DNA from: Rubrivivax sp.
GTDB lineage: Bacteria; Pseudomonadota; Gammaproteobacteria; Burkholderiales; Burkholderiaceae_C
Length of the DNA: 64,000 nucleotides
NCBI GenBank assembly: GCA_020248915.1
Contig: JADCGP010000005.1
Coordinates: forward strand, 124,001 to 188,000
Direction of reading: 5' to 3'
In this document: one piece after another, positions 16,230 to 24,166 of the stretch
How positions within the stretch are numbered: the stretch's first letter is position 1
How the letters are laid out: each line of letters opens with the position of its first letter
Notes under the pieces: model-generated
Database searches by the model: none
Seen by the model: the letters and a program-made list of their open reading frames with translations, nothing else
Told to the model about the DNA's origin: nothing
Program-made: the position numbers and the translations under genes

Positions 16230-17570
16230 TCAGCGCTGCGGCATGTCCGCCGGGCCGAAGCCCAGGCTCACGGTGGCGTCGTCGGGGATCGGCGGCAGCG
16301 TGGCGTTCCAGGCCTCCCAGGCGGCGCGCATCGCCTCCAGGCGCTGCGGCTCGCGCCGCGCCAGGTTGGCCCGTTCGCGCGCGTCCTGCTCGATGTCGAA
16401 CAGGTAGTCGTGCCCGTCCACCCGCAGGTACTTGTGGCGGCCGAGCCGGTGCGCGCGCTGGCCGCGGTGCTTCATGCGCCAGAACAGCGGCCGCTCGAAG
16501 CTGGCCGCCGGATCGCGCAACACCCTGCGCAGCGAGAGCCCGTCGAGCGCGTGGCCGGGCGGCGGGTGTGCACCGCCCAGGTCGAGCATCGTCGCCGACC
16601 AGTCCATCGTCAGGCAGTGCTGGGCACTGGTGCCGCCTGCCGCGATGGCCGCCGGCCAGCGGGCGATCCAGGGCACGCGGATGCCGCCCTCGGTGAGGTC
16701 CATCTTGCCGCCGACCAGGGGCCAGTTGTCGCTGAAGCGTTCGCCGCCGTTGTCGCTGGTGAAGACGACGAGCGTGTCGCGGGCCAGGCCCTCGTCGGCC
16801 AGCGCGTTCAGCAGCGCCCCGATCCCCTCGTCCATCTGCCGGATCATTCGGCGGTAGATGGCCACGCTGCCGCCGTCGAGGTGGAACAGCCGCCCGGCCA
16901 GCGTCGGCGCCAGTGCGGCGTCCTCGCGCGTCTCCCAGGGCCAGTGCGGCGCCGTGTAGTGCAGGCTCAGGAAGAACGGCCGCCCGGCGCGTGCCGCCGC
17001 CGCCTGCCGCCGCACGTGCGCCACGGCGCGTGCCGACAGCAGGTCGGTCAGGTAGCCGCTGTCGTGGCGCTCGGCCTCGCCCTCGTACAGGTCGTGGTCG
17101 CCGCTGCTGGAGCAGTGGGTGAAGTAGTCCACGCCACCGGCCATGATCCCGTAGAACTCGTCGTAGCCCGAGCGCAGCGGGCCGAACGAAGGCGGATAGC
17201 CCAGGTGCCACTTGCCCACCAGCGCCGTGCCGTAGCCGGCATCGCGCAGCATCGAGGGCAGCGTCGGCAGCTCCGGCGGCAGGCCGAGCGTGGGGCTGCC
17301 CTTGCTGCGGCTGTGGATCGGCTCTTCGAGCGCGCCGCGCAGGCGGTACTGCCAGCGTGCCGTCATAAGCGCGAAGCGCGTCGGCGAGCACACCGGCGAG
17401 TTGGCGTAGCCCTGCGTGAAGCGCAGGCCCTCGGCCGCCAGGCGGTCGAGCGACGGCGACACCGGGCCGTCGGCATCGTCGCGCGCGCCGTAGCAGCCCA
17501 GGTCGGCGAAGCCCAGGTCGTCGGCGACGATGAAGACGATGTTCGGGCGCGGCGCGCCGGTTGCCGTCAT
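16230..17570 (-). CDS. Type I sulfatase (alkaline-phosphatase superfamily)
   Basis: 446 residues. It starts RPNIVFIVADDLGFADLGCYG (metal Asp pair D17-D18). The sulfatase signature C61-S-P-T-R65 carries the Cys converted to formylglycine, followed by GKWHLG and FTSDNGGE. No signal peptide is evident, so it is probably cytoplasmic. A formylglycine-generating enzyme would be needed and is not in this window. Two TctC-type binding proteins follow upstream on the same strand (7 bp gap), so the three may handle a sulfated organic acid; that is a guess from position. Confidence 0.88.
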   Translation of the reverse strand: MTATGAPRPNIVFIVADDLGFADLGCYGARDDADGPVSPSLDRLAAEGLRFTQGYANSPVCSPTRFALMTARWQYRLRGALEEPIHSRSKGSPTLGLPPELPTLPSMLRDAGYGTALVGKWHLGYPPSFGPLRSGYDEFYGIMAGGVDYFTHCSSSGDHDLYEGEAERHDSGYLTDLLSARAVAHVRRQAAAARAGRPFFLSLHYTAPHWPWETREDAALAPTLAGRLFHLDGGSVAIYRRMIRQMDEGIGALLNALADEGLARDTLVVFTSDNGGERFSDNWPLVGGKMDLTEGGIRVPWIARWPAAIAAGGTSAQHCLTMDWSATMLDLGGAHPPPGHALDGLSLRRVLRDPAASFERPLFWRMKHRGQRAHRLGRHKYLRVDGHDYLFDIEQDARERANLARREPQRLEAMRAAWEAWNATLPPIPDDATVSLGFGPADMPQR

Positions 17571-17577
17571 GCGCCGC

Positions 17578-18552
17578 TCACTCGAACTGCAGGCCGGCGT
17601 TGCGGATCACCGGCACCCAGCGCGCGCGGAAGGCGTCGAGCATCGTGCGCGTCTGGGCCCGCGTGGCGGCCACCGGCTCGGACTTCGCGTCGAGGAAGGC
17701 CTTCTGCAGCGCCGGCACGGCCATCGAGGCGGCGATCTCGGCGGCGATCCGCTCGGCCTGCGGGGCCGGCATCGAGGCCTTGGCGTAGACCACGTTCCAG
17801 CCCACCGCGGTGGTGTCGATGCCGCTCTCGGCGAAGGTGGGGATCGACGCCACCGCGCGCCGGGTGCCCGAGGTGGCCAGGATGCGCAGCCGGCCGCCCT
17901 CGTGCTGCGCGACCAGCGTGTCCAGCGTGTCCACTGCCACTGGCAGGTGGCCGCCCACGAGGTCGGAGATCATCGGCGCCGAGCCCTTGTACGGCACGAT
18001 GGTCACCGGCGCAGCCGCGGCCTGGCCGAGCATCAGGCCGAAGAAGTGCGGCAGGCTGCCGCTGGCGGGAACGCCGAGGTTGCTCTTGTCCGGGTTGGCC
18101 TTCATCCATGCCAGCAGGTGCTTGACCTCGCGCACCGGCACCGCCGGGCCGACGGCGATCGCGAACTCGTAGCGCGAGACCTGCGCCAGCGGCTGGAAGT
18201 CGCGGTCGGGGTCGTAACCGTTGTTGCGGTAGACCAGCGGCGCCACGACCATCAGTGCCGGGTTGGCGACGACGAGCACGTTGGGGTCGCCTGAGCCCGC
18301 CAGCTGCCGCATCGCCAGGCGGCCGCCGGCGCCGACGATGTTCTCCACGACCACCGGCTGCCCGAGCCGCGGCCCCAGCGTCTCGGCCAGCAGGCGCGCG
18401 GAGCGGTCGGACGAGCCGCCGGGCGGGTAGGGCACGACGATGCGCAGCGGCGCGCCGCTGCCCTGGGCGAAGGCGGGCGCAGCGGCGGCCGCCAGCGCGG
18501 GGGCGGCCGCCATCGATCCGAGTGACTGCAGCAGTCGGCGGCGGGTGGTCAT
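17578..18552 (-). CDS. Tripartite tricarboxylate transporter TctC-family binding protein
   Basis: 324 residues with a Tat-like leader (TTRRRLLQSLGS...AAAPAFAQ, cleavage near residue 30). The Bug-type receptor core is LRIVVPYPPGGSSDRSARLLAETLGPRLGQPVVVENIVGAGG, with later VPYKGSAPMISDLVGGHLPV. Periplasmic ligand-binding protein. ATG 18552 has AGGAG nine bases upstream; frame upstream is open but unsupported. No TctA/TctB membrane subunits are adjacent, as is common for the large Bug families of Burkholderiales. It ends 7 bp before the sulfatase start. Confidence 0.88.
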   Translation of the reverse strand: MTTRRRLLQSLGSMAAAPALAAAAAPAFAQGSGAPLRIVVPYPPGGSSDRSARLLAETLGPRLGQPVVVENIVGAGGRLAMRQLAGSGDPNVLVVANPALMVVAPLVYRNNGYDPDRDFQPLAQVSRYEFAIAVGPAVPVREVKHLLAWMKANPDKSNLGVPASGSLPHFFGLMLGQAAAAPVTIVPYKGSAPMISDLVGGHLPVAVDTLDTLVAQHEGGRLRILATSGTRRAVASIPTFAESGIDTTAVGWNVVYAKASMPAPQAERIAAEIAASMAVPALQKAFLDAKSEPVAATRAQTRTMLDAFRARWVPVIRNAGLQFE

Positions 18553-18717
18553 CGTCGTGTCTCCTCGTTCGGGTGGGTGTTGTCGGGGCCGCTGCGCGAC
18601 CGGTGCGTCGGCGTCGTCGTTGGCGTTGGCGATGGTGCCGTGCGCCACGACCGGGCCGCGCCTGCCGCGGCGCACGGCGGCGCGGCGTGCCGCCCCCCCG
18701 GATGATGCCCGCAACCG

Positions 18718-19716
18718 TCAGACCCGGCTGACCCGGCCTTCGCGCACCAGCGGCGCGTACAGCGCCAGGTCGGCCTCGACGCGCTCGCGGAACTGCTGTG
18801 GCGTCGACGGCGTCAGCTCGAAGCCGAGCGGGTCGATGCGCGAGCGCACCCCCGGCGCCTCGATGGCCGCCACCGCGTCGCGCTGCAGCTGCTCGAGCAG
18901 CGGTCGCGGCGTGCCCGCGCGCGCGACGAGCCCGGTCCACGGGTGCATCTCCACCGCGGGGGCGCCGGCCTCGGCCAGCGTGGGCAGATCGGGGTGGTCC
19001 TTCAGGCGCTGCCGTGCCGCCACCGCGAGCGGCCGCAGGCGGCCGCGCGCGATCAGGCCGGCCATCGTGTTCATGCTGAAGGCGGTGAAGTCGACCTCGC
19101 CCGCGGCCACCGCGGTGAACAGCGCGCCGGCGTCCTTGAACGGCACGTGCAGCAGCTGCACGCCGGCGGCATGCGCCAGCGATTCGATGGCCACCTGGCT
19201 CGCGTGGCCGTTCCCGAGCGAGGCGTAGCTGATGCGACCGGGCTCGCGCCGCGCGGCCTCGAGCAGCGCCGCGACGCCGCGGAAGCGGCTGTCGGCGCCG
19301 ACGGCCACGACGAAGGTGGCGCGGAACATCAGCGTCAGCGGGACGAGGTCGCGCTCGGGGTCGTAGGGCAGGCGGTCGTTGATCAGCGGGTTGACCACCA
19401 TCGTCGCGGTGTCGGCGACGAACAGCGTGTACCCGTCCGGCGCCGCGCGTCGCACCTCGCCGAAGGCGATGATCCCCGAGGCCCCCGGCTTGTTGTCGAT
19501 GACCACCGGCTGGCCCCAGCGCTGCTGCAGGAACTCCGCCATGCCGCGCGCGACGACGTCCGGCCCGATCCCGACCGCGTACGGCACGACGATGCGCACG
19601 GCGCGCTCGGGGAAGCGCGGCGCCTGGGCGCCGGCGAAGCGCGCGGCCAGCAGCGGGCCGGCGGCCGCGGTCGCGGTGGCGAGAAGGGTGCGGCGGCGCC
19701 ACTGCGAGGCCGGCAT
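18718..19716 (-). CDS. Tripartite tricarboxylate transporter TctC-family binding protein (second copy)
   Basis: 332 residues. The leader is SQWRRRTLLATATAAAG...FAGAQ with a Tat-like RRR and AxA-type cleavage. The core is VRIVVPYAVGIGPDVVARGMAEFLQQRWGQPVVIDNKPGASG, where the usual PPGG loop is changed to AVGI, so ligand contacts may differ from the neighbouring paralogue. 165 bp without a gene separates the two. Ligand unknown. Confidence 0.87.
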   Translation of the reverse strand: MPASQWRRRTLLATATAAAGPLLAARFAGAQAPRFPERAVRIVVPYAVGIGPDVVARGMAEFLQQRWGQPVVIDNKPGASGIIAFGEVRRAAPDGYTLFVADTATMVVNPLINDRLPYDPERDLVPLTLMFRATFVVAVGADSRFRGVAALLEAARREPGRISYASLGNGHASQVAIESLAHAAGVQLLHVPFKDAGALFTAVAAGEVDFTAFSMNTMAGLIARGRLRPLAVAARQRLKDHPDLPTLAEAGAPAVEMHPWTGLVARAGTPRPLLEQLQRDAVAAIEAPGVRSRIDPLGFELTPSTPQQFRERVEADLALYAPLVREGRVSRV

Positions 19717-19786
19717 CGGGAGTCCTTTCGAGGCGGGACCTGCGGGGCGTGCGCGGTGTGGTCGGCCGCAGGGCGAGGCGCGGAGG

Positions 19787-20725
19787 CTACACGCCCGCCA
19801 GCCGCCCCAGCACGGCGCCGGCAGCGAGCAGCGCGGCGTACAGCAGCTCGAGCCGGAACGTGCGGAACAGGATGGCGTTGAAGGCGATGCCAGGTGGGCA
19901 GCGCAGGAAGTCGCGGCGCAGCGCCCAGGCCGCGGGCAGCAGCGCCAGCGGCAGCAGCAGCAGCAGCGAGCCGCCCAGCCAGGCCACCAGCGGCGTCAGG
20001 GCGAACGGCCCCAGCAGCAGCGCGCCGTAGTGGCGCCGGCCGGCGGCCGCTCCGAAGACGACCGGGAAGGTGCGCCGGCCGACCTGCGCGTCGTGGGCGA
20101 CGTCGCGCTGGTTGTTGACCGCCAGCGCCGCCGCGGCCAGGCCGCCGATCGCCACCGCCGCGGCGACCGTGGCCGCGCCGGCGCTGCCGGTCAGCACCCA
20201 GTCGGTGCCGATCACCGCCACCAGGCCGAAGAAGACGAACACGGTCCACTCGCCGAGCGGGGTGTAGGCGATCGGCCGCGGGCCGCCCATGTAGGCCAGC
20301 GCCGCCGCGAGCGAGCCGATCCCGATTGCCAGCACCGGCCAGCCGCGCAGCGCCACCAGCCACAGCCCGAGCAGCGTGGCCACCACCGAGCAGGCGACGA
20401 TCGCCCAGCGCACCCAGTGCACCTGCAGCCAGCCGAGCGCGGTGGCCCGCGGCAGCCCGGTGCGGGTGCCGCTGCGCTCGGCGCCGCGCACGGTGTAGCC
20501 GACGTCGTTCTGCAGGTTGCTGACCACCTGCATCAGCAGCGAGGCCGCCAGTGCGATCGCCGCGACCTGCAGGTCGAGCGCGCCAGTGCGCTGCCAGCCG
20601 AGCGCGGCGCCCACCAGCACCGGGCTGATCGCCACCGGCAGCGTGCGCGGCCGGACCGCGGCCAGCCAGGCGGCGACCGAGCCGACACGCACGATGGGGG
20701 CGGAGACGGGATGCGGCAGGCTCAA
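19787..20725 (-). CDS. UbiA-superfamily prenyltransferase, MenA-like
   Basis: 312 residues, eight to nine membrane segments. AAVRPRTLPVAISPVLVGAA and the second aspartate motif NNQRD208VAHD212AQVGRRTFPVVFG resemble 1,4-dihydroxy-2-naphthoate prenyltransferase. The first motif, normally like NDYGDxxxGxD, reads N73-D74-V-G-Y77-T-V-R-G-A-E83, so one Asp is Tyr and another Glu. It could make menaquinone or another prenylated ring, or have altered activity. It lies 100 bp downstream of the ATPase operon on the same strand. Confidence 0.75.
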   Translation of the reverse strand: MSLPHPVSAPIVRVGSVAAWLAAVRPRTLPVAISPVLVGAALGWQRTGALDLQVAAIALAASLLMQVVSNLQNDVGYTVRGAERSGTRTGLPRATALGWLQVHWVRWAIVACSVVATLLGLWLVALRGWPVLAIGIGSLAAALAYMGGPRPIAYTPLGEWTVFVFFGLVAVIGTDWVLTGSAGAATVAAAVAIGGLAAAALAVNNQRDVAHDAQVGRRTFPVVFGAAAGRRHYGALLLGPFALTPLVAWLGGSLLLLLPLALLPAAWALRRDFLRCPPGIAFNAILFRTFRLELLYAALLAAGAVLGRLAGV

Positions 20726-20825
20726 CGCGGCTCCAGCGGGAGTCCGTCAGCGGCGCGTCCGGCGGCGTGCGGGTGCATGGCGGGCTTCGTCCCCGTCTCC
20801 ATTGGCTCGGCAGCGTCGGCTCGGC

Positions 20826-21326
20826 TCAGTAGCGGCCGTGCTGCTTGTAGACGTAGTTGGCCAGCTCGTTGGCCTGGGCCGACAGGCGGTGCTGGATCTG
20901 GTGCACCCGGCGCACGATGGCCCGCATCACACCGTACACGGCCCGCGGGTCGCTGTCGAGAAGCCCCTCGAAGTCCTGCCGTTGCAGCGCCAGCACGGTG
21001 GCCGGACCGCGCGCGACCAGCGTCGCGTAGTGCTGGTGGTCGTCCAGGAAGCTCAGCTCGCCCACCGTGTCGCCGGCCTGCAGCGTGAACAGCTCGGTCG
21101 GTGCCGCCCCGCCGTGACCGCGCACGACCGCGATCGATCCCTGAAGCAACAGGTAGAGGTGGCTGTCGCTCTGGCCCTCGGGCACCAGCACGGCGCCATC
21201 GCGGAGCTCGCGCCGCTCGCAGCGCGCGGCGAGCCGGTCGACCTGCGCGTCGCTCAGCTCGACGGCGAGCAGCGAGCCGCGCAGTGCGGCGAACAGCGGG
21301 TGGTGGTCGGTGATCGGTGTGGTCAT
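20826..21326 (-). CDS. Cyclic-nucleotide-binding-domain protein without DNA-binding domain
   Basis: 166 residues made almost entirely of one CRP-type beta-roll (HPLFAALRGSLLAVELSDAQVDRLAARCE... to about 125) and a C-terminal helix. The phosphate-binding cassette reads GELSFLDDHQHYATLVA; the Arg that contacts cyclic phosphate in CRP/PKA-type domains is Tyr here, so cAMP binding is doubtful. No helix-turn-helix follows. ATG 21326 overlaps the preceding START-domain gene (ATGA), making it the last gene of the V/A-ATPase transcript. Confidence 0.8.
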   Translation of the reverse strand: MTTPITDHHPLFAALRGSLLAVELSDAQVDRLAARCERRELRDGAVLVPEGQSDSHLYLLLQGSIAVVRGHGGAAPTELFTLQAGDTVGELSFLDDHQHYATLVARGPATVLALQRQDFEGLLDSDPRAVYGVMRAIVRRVHQIQHRLSAQANELANYVYKQHGRY

Positions 21327-21985
21327 GTCGGGGGCTCCGGTGCGGGCGTCGCCGAGGCCGCAGGAAGCGCGGCGCCGGTCACGGGCGCGATCTTCGGCTC
21401 CGCGGCCGCGGCGGCGCTGACCGGCGTCAACCCGGGCGCGGTCGGTGGCCCCTCGGCCGCGTCGCCGGCCGCTGCACCGGAAGCCTGCCCGTCCGGCGCG
21501 GCAGTGGTGGCGGCCGGGGCCGGGGCCGGGGCAGAGGCCTGGGCCGGCGCGGCGACGCGCGCGGCCACCTCGTCGGCGCGGCGGACGAACGCGTCGACCA
21601 TCGTGTTGGCGGCGCGGTCGAACACGGGCGCGGCCAGCGAGCCGAGCACGCCCGCCGCGAAGTCGTAGACGAGCCGGAACTCGACACGGCAGCCCGCGGG
21701 GCCCAGCGGCGTCAGGTGCCACTCGCCCTCGAAGCGGCGGAACGGGCCGTCGGCCAGCCCGATGGCCATCCAGGTCGGCGCGCGCTTGGGGTTGCGGGTG
21801 ACGAACCCGAACCGCACCCCGCGCCAGGCGACCTCGATGCGGGCCGACACCATCTCCTCGCTGCGCTCGAGGATCGTCACGCCCGAGCACCAGGGCAGGA
21901 AGGCGGGGTAATCCTCGGCCGCCTCGATCAGGGTGAACAGCCGCTCGGCCGGGTGCGCCACCAGCGCGGAACGCCGCACCTCCAC
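21323..21985 (-). CDS. RatA/Coq10-like START-domain protein with Ala/Pro-rich tail
   Basis: 220 residues. Residues 1-145 match the SRPBCC/polyketide-cyclase fold of RatA and Coq10 (PAERLFTLIEAAEDYPAFLPWCSGVTIL; CRVEFRLVYDFAAGVLGSLAAPVFDRAANTMVDAFVRRAD). About 75 residues of Ala/Pro-rich, probably disordered tail follow. Members bind ubiquinone-type lipids or affect respiration and translation. GTG 21985 has GAGGAG upstream. It lies 11 bp after the ATPase D subunit gene, an unusual partner. Confidence 0.78.
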   Translation of the reverse strand: MEVRRSALVAHPAERLFTLIEAAEDYPAFLPWCSGVTILERSEEMVSARIEVAWRGVRFGFVTRNPKRAPTWMAIGLADGPFRRFEGEWHLTPLGPAGCRVEFRLVYDFAAGVLGSLAAPVFDRAANTMVDAFVRRADEVAARVAAPAQASAPAPAPAATTAAPDGQASGAAAGDAAEGPPTAPGLTPVSAAAAAEPKIAPVTGAALPAASATPAPEPPT

Positions 21986-21996
21986 GCTCCGGCTCC

Positions 21997-22704
21997 TCAG
22001 CGCCCGGCAGCCGCGCGCAGCGCGGCCGGACGGCGCATCGCCACCAGGTCCTGCTGCTCGAGCTCCTCGAGGGCCGACTCGACGTCGCGCAGCGCGTGCC
22101 CGAGCTCGGGCAGCAGCACGTCCTGCAGCGCGCGTGCGCGCCGCACCGAGCGCCGGTACTCGCCCGACAGCCGCTCCAGGTTGCCGACGGCGGCGGCCAG
22201 CGGCGCCGCCAGCGCGAGCAAGGCGCCGAACGCGCGGCGGCAGGCCTCGACCTCGGGCGAGGGCACGACGGCCCGGGGCACGGCGGTGTCTGCGGCGGCA
22301 GACGCGGAGGCTTCCGAGACGGTGTTCGCGGCGATGTCTGCCGCCCGCCCGGCGGCACCGACCCCCGGCGCAGCGGCCTCCCAGCGCGCCTGCTGCAGTG
22401 CCACGCCCATCAGCGAGCTGCGCTCGAGCCGCAGCGCGGCCGCGGCCTGCGCCGCCGCGGCCGGCGGCTGCACCTGCAGCTCGTGCAGCCCGTGGCGCGA
22501 CAGCGCGGACTGCAGTGCGTCCAGGGCCGCCTCGTGCGCCTGCGCGAACTGGCGCGCCAGCCGCCCGTGCGCGGCCAGCTGGTGCAGCATCTCGCCGGCC
22601 AGCAGCAGGCACTTCTCGTCGAGGAAGGCGTAACCCTCGCGCATCGCCCGGTGCTCGTCCTGCATCTCGAGCAGCACGGCCCGGCTCGGGCTGCGGCCGT
22701 TCAT
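21997..22704 (-). CDS. atpD: V/A-type ATPase subunit D (central stalk)
   Basis: 235 residues. The N-terminal helix (PSRAVLLEMQDEHRAMREGYAFLDEKCLLLAGEML) resembles the start of V/A-ATPase D subunits, and the C-terminal helix (NLERLSGEYRRSVRRARALQDVLLPELGHALRDVESALEELEQQDLVAMRR) pairs with it as the rotor coiled coil. A central Ala-rich insertion of about 40 residues is longer than usual. Follows subunit B by 10 bp. Symbol follows V/A-type naming, not F-type. Confidence 0.85.
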   Translation of the reverse strand: MNGRSPSRAVLLEMQDEHRAMREGYAFLDEKCLLLAGEMLHQLAAHGRLARQFAQAHEAALDALQSALSRHGLHELQVQPPAAAAQAAAALRLERSSLMGVALQQARWEAAAPGVGAAGRAADIAANTVSEASASAAADTAVPRAVVPSPEVEACRRAFGALLALAAPLAAAVGNLERLSGEYRRSVRRARALQDVLLPELGHALRDVESALEELEQQDLVAMRRPAALRAAAGR

Positions 22705-22714
22705 CGCCCCGGCC

Positions 22715-24166
22715 TCACGTTCCGACGGCGCCGGTGTCGGCGGCAGCCGGCGCCGTGCCGCCCAGGTGGCGTTCGATCTGCGCGTCGGACAACCGGGACA
22801 GCTCGCCCCGGGGCAGCCCCGCCAGCAGCCGCCAGCCGATCGCCATGCTCTGCTCGAGGCTGCGCGGGCCCTCCTGGTGCACGAACTGCCGCTCGAACGC
22901 GCTGCCGAAGGCGAGGTAGCGGCGGTCGGCCTCCGCCAGCCCTTCCTCGCCGACGACGCTGGCCAGCACGCGCGTCTGCGCGGCGCGCGCGCAGGCGGCG
23001 TAGAGCTGGCTGGCCAGGGCCGGGTGGTCGGCGTGCGTGTAGCGCTCGCCGGTGCCGTCCTTCATCAGCCGCGACAGGCTGGGCAGGACGTCCACCGGCG
23101 GGTAGACGGCACGCCGGTCGAGGTCGCGCGACAGCACGATCTGCCCCTCGGTGATGTAGCCCGTGAGGTCCGGGATCGGGTGGCTGATGTCGTCGGCCGG
23201 CATCGTCAGGATCGACAGCTGCGTGAGCGTGCCGCCCACGCCCCGGATCGTACCGGCGCGTTCGAACAGCGTTGCCAGGTCGGAGTACAGGTAGCCGGGG
23301 AATCCCTTGCGCGCCGGGATCTCGCCCTTGCTGGCGCTGACCTCGCGCAGGGCCTCGGCGTAGTTGGTCATGTCGGTCAGGATCGCCAGCACGTGCTTGC
23401 CGCACCCGAACGCGAGGTACTCGGCCGCGGTCAGCGCGAAGCGCGGCGTCAGCAGGCGCTGCGTGCTGCTGTCGCTGGCCAGGTTCAGGAACAGCGCCGT
23501 GCGTTCCAGTGCGCCGCTGGCCTGCAGGCTGCGGCGGAAGTACTCCGCGCTGTCGTGCGGCACGCCGATCCCGGCGAAGACGATGGCGAAGTCGTCGCCG
23601 CTGCCGTGCCCCGGGTCTCGCGCCGGGTCGCGCCCGCCGCCAGCGGCGCGGCGCAGCCGCGCGTGGCGCGCGATGTCCACCGCCAGCCGGTCGTGCGGCA
23701 GGCCGCCGCCGCTGAAGATCGGCAGCTTCTGCCCGCGCACGAGACTGTTCATCAGGTCGATCGTCCCGATGCCGGTCTCGATGAAGTCGCGCGGCCCGGC
23801 CCGCGCCACCGGGTTGATCGGGGCCCCGTCGATGCGCAGCCGCTGCTCGGCGGCGATCGGCGGGCCGCCGTCGATGACCTGGCCGACGCCGTTGAAGACG
23901 CGGCCGAGGATCGAGGGCGCGACGCCGAAGGCCGGCGGCTCGCCGAGGAAGCGCACGACGGTCTCGGGCAGCGCGAGTCCGGCGGTCGACTCCAGCACCT
24001 CGACGGTCATGTGGTGCTCGTCGAGTGCCGCGATCCGGCCGCGGCGCGCCCTTCCGTCGCGGCCGCTGACCTCGACCGCGTCGTTGAGCCCGACGTCGAT
24101 CGTGCGCTCGAGCAGCAGCAGCGGCCCTTCGAGGCGGCGCGCGGCGCCTTCAGCGGTCAGGCGCAT
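22715..24166 (-). CDS. atpB: V/A-type ATPase subunit B (non-catalytic)
   Basis: 483 residues. Conserved segments include GRVFNGVGQVIDGGPPI, INPVARAGPRDFIETGIGTIDLMNSLVRGQKLPIFSGGGLPHD, FAIVFAGIGVPHDSAEYFR, ILTDMTNYAEALREVSASKGEIPARKGFPGYLYSDLATLFERAG and MPADDISHPIPDLTGYITEGQI. The degenerate P-loop (SGGGLPHD) marks the non-catalytic subunit. ATG 24166 lies 17 bp inside the end of subunit A. Confidence 0.95.
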   Translation of the reverse strand: MRLTAEGAARRLEGPLLLLERTIDVGLNDAVEVSGRDGRARRGRIAALDEHHMTVEVLESTAGLALPETVVRFLGEPPAFGVAPSILGRVFNGVGQVIDGGPPIAAEQRLRIDGAPINPVARAGPRDFIETGIGTIDLMNSLVRGQKLPIFSGGGLPHDRLAVDIARHARLRRAAGGGRDPARDPGHGSGDDFAIVFAGIGVPHDSAEYFRRSLQASGALERTALFLNLASDSSTQRLLTPRFALTAAEYLAFGCGKHVLAILTDMTNYAEALREVSASKGEIPARKGFPGYLYSDLATLFERAGTIRGVGGTLTQLSILTMPADDISHPIPDLTGYITEGQIVLSRDLDRRAVYPPVDVLPSLSRLMKDGTGERYTHADHPALASQLYAACARAAQTRVLASVVGEEGLAEADRRYLAFGSAFERQFVHQEGPRSLEQSMAIGWRLLAGLPRGELSRLSDAQIERHLGGTAPAAADTGAVGT

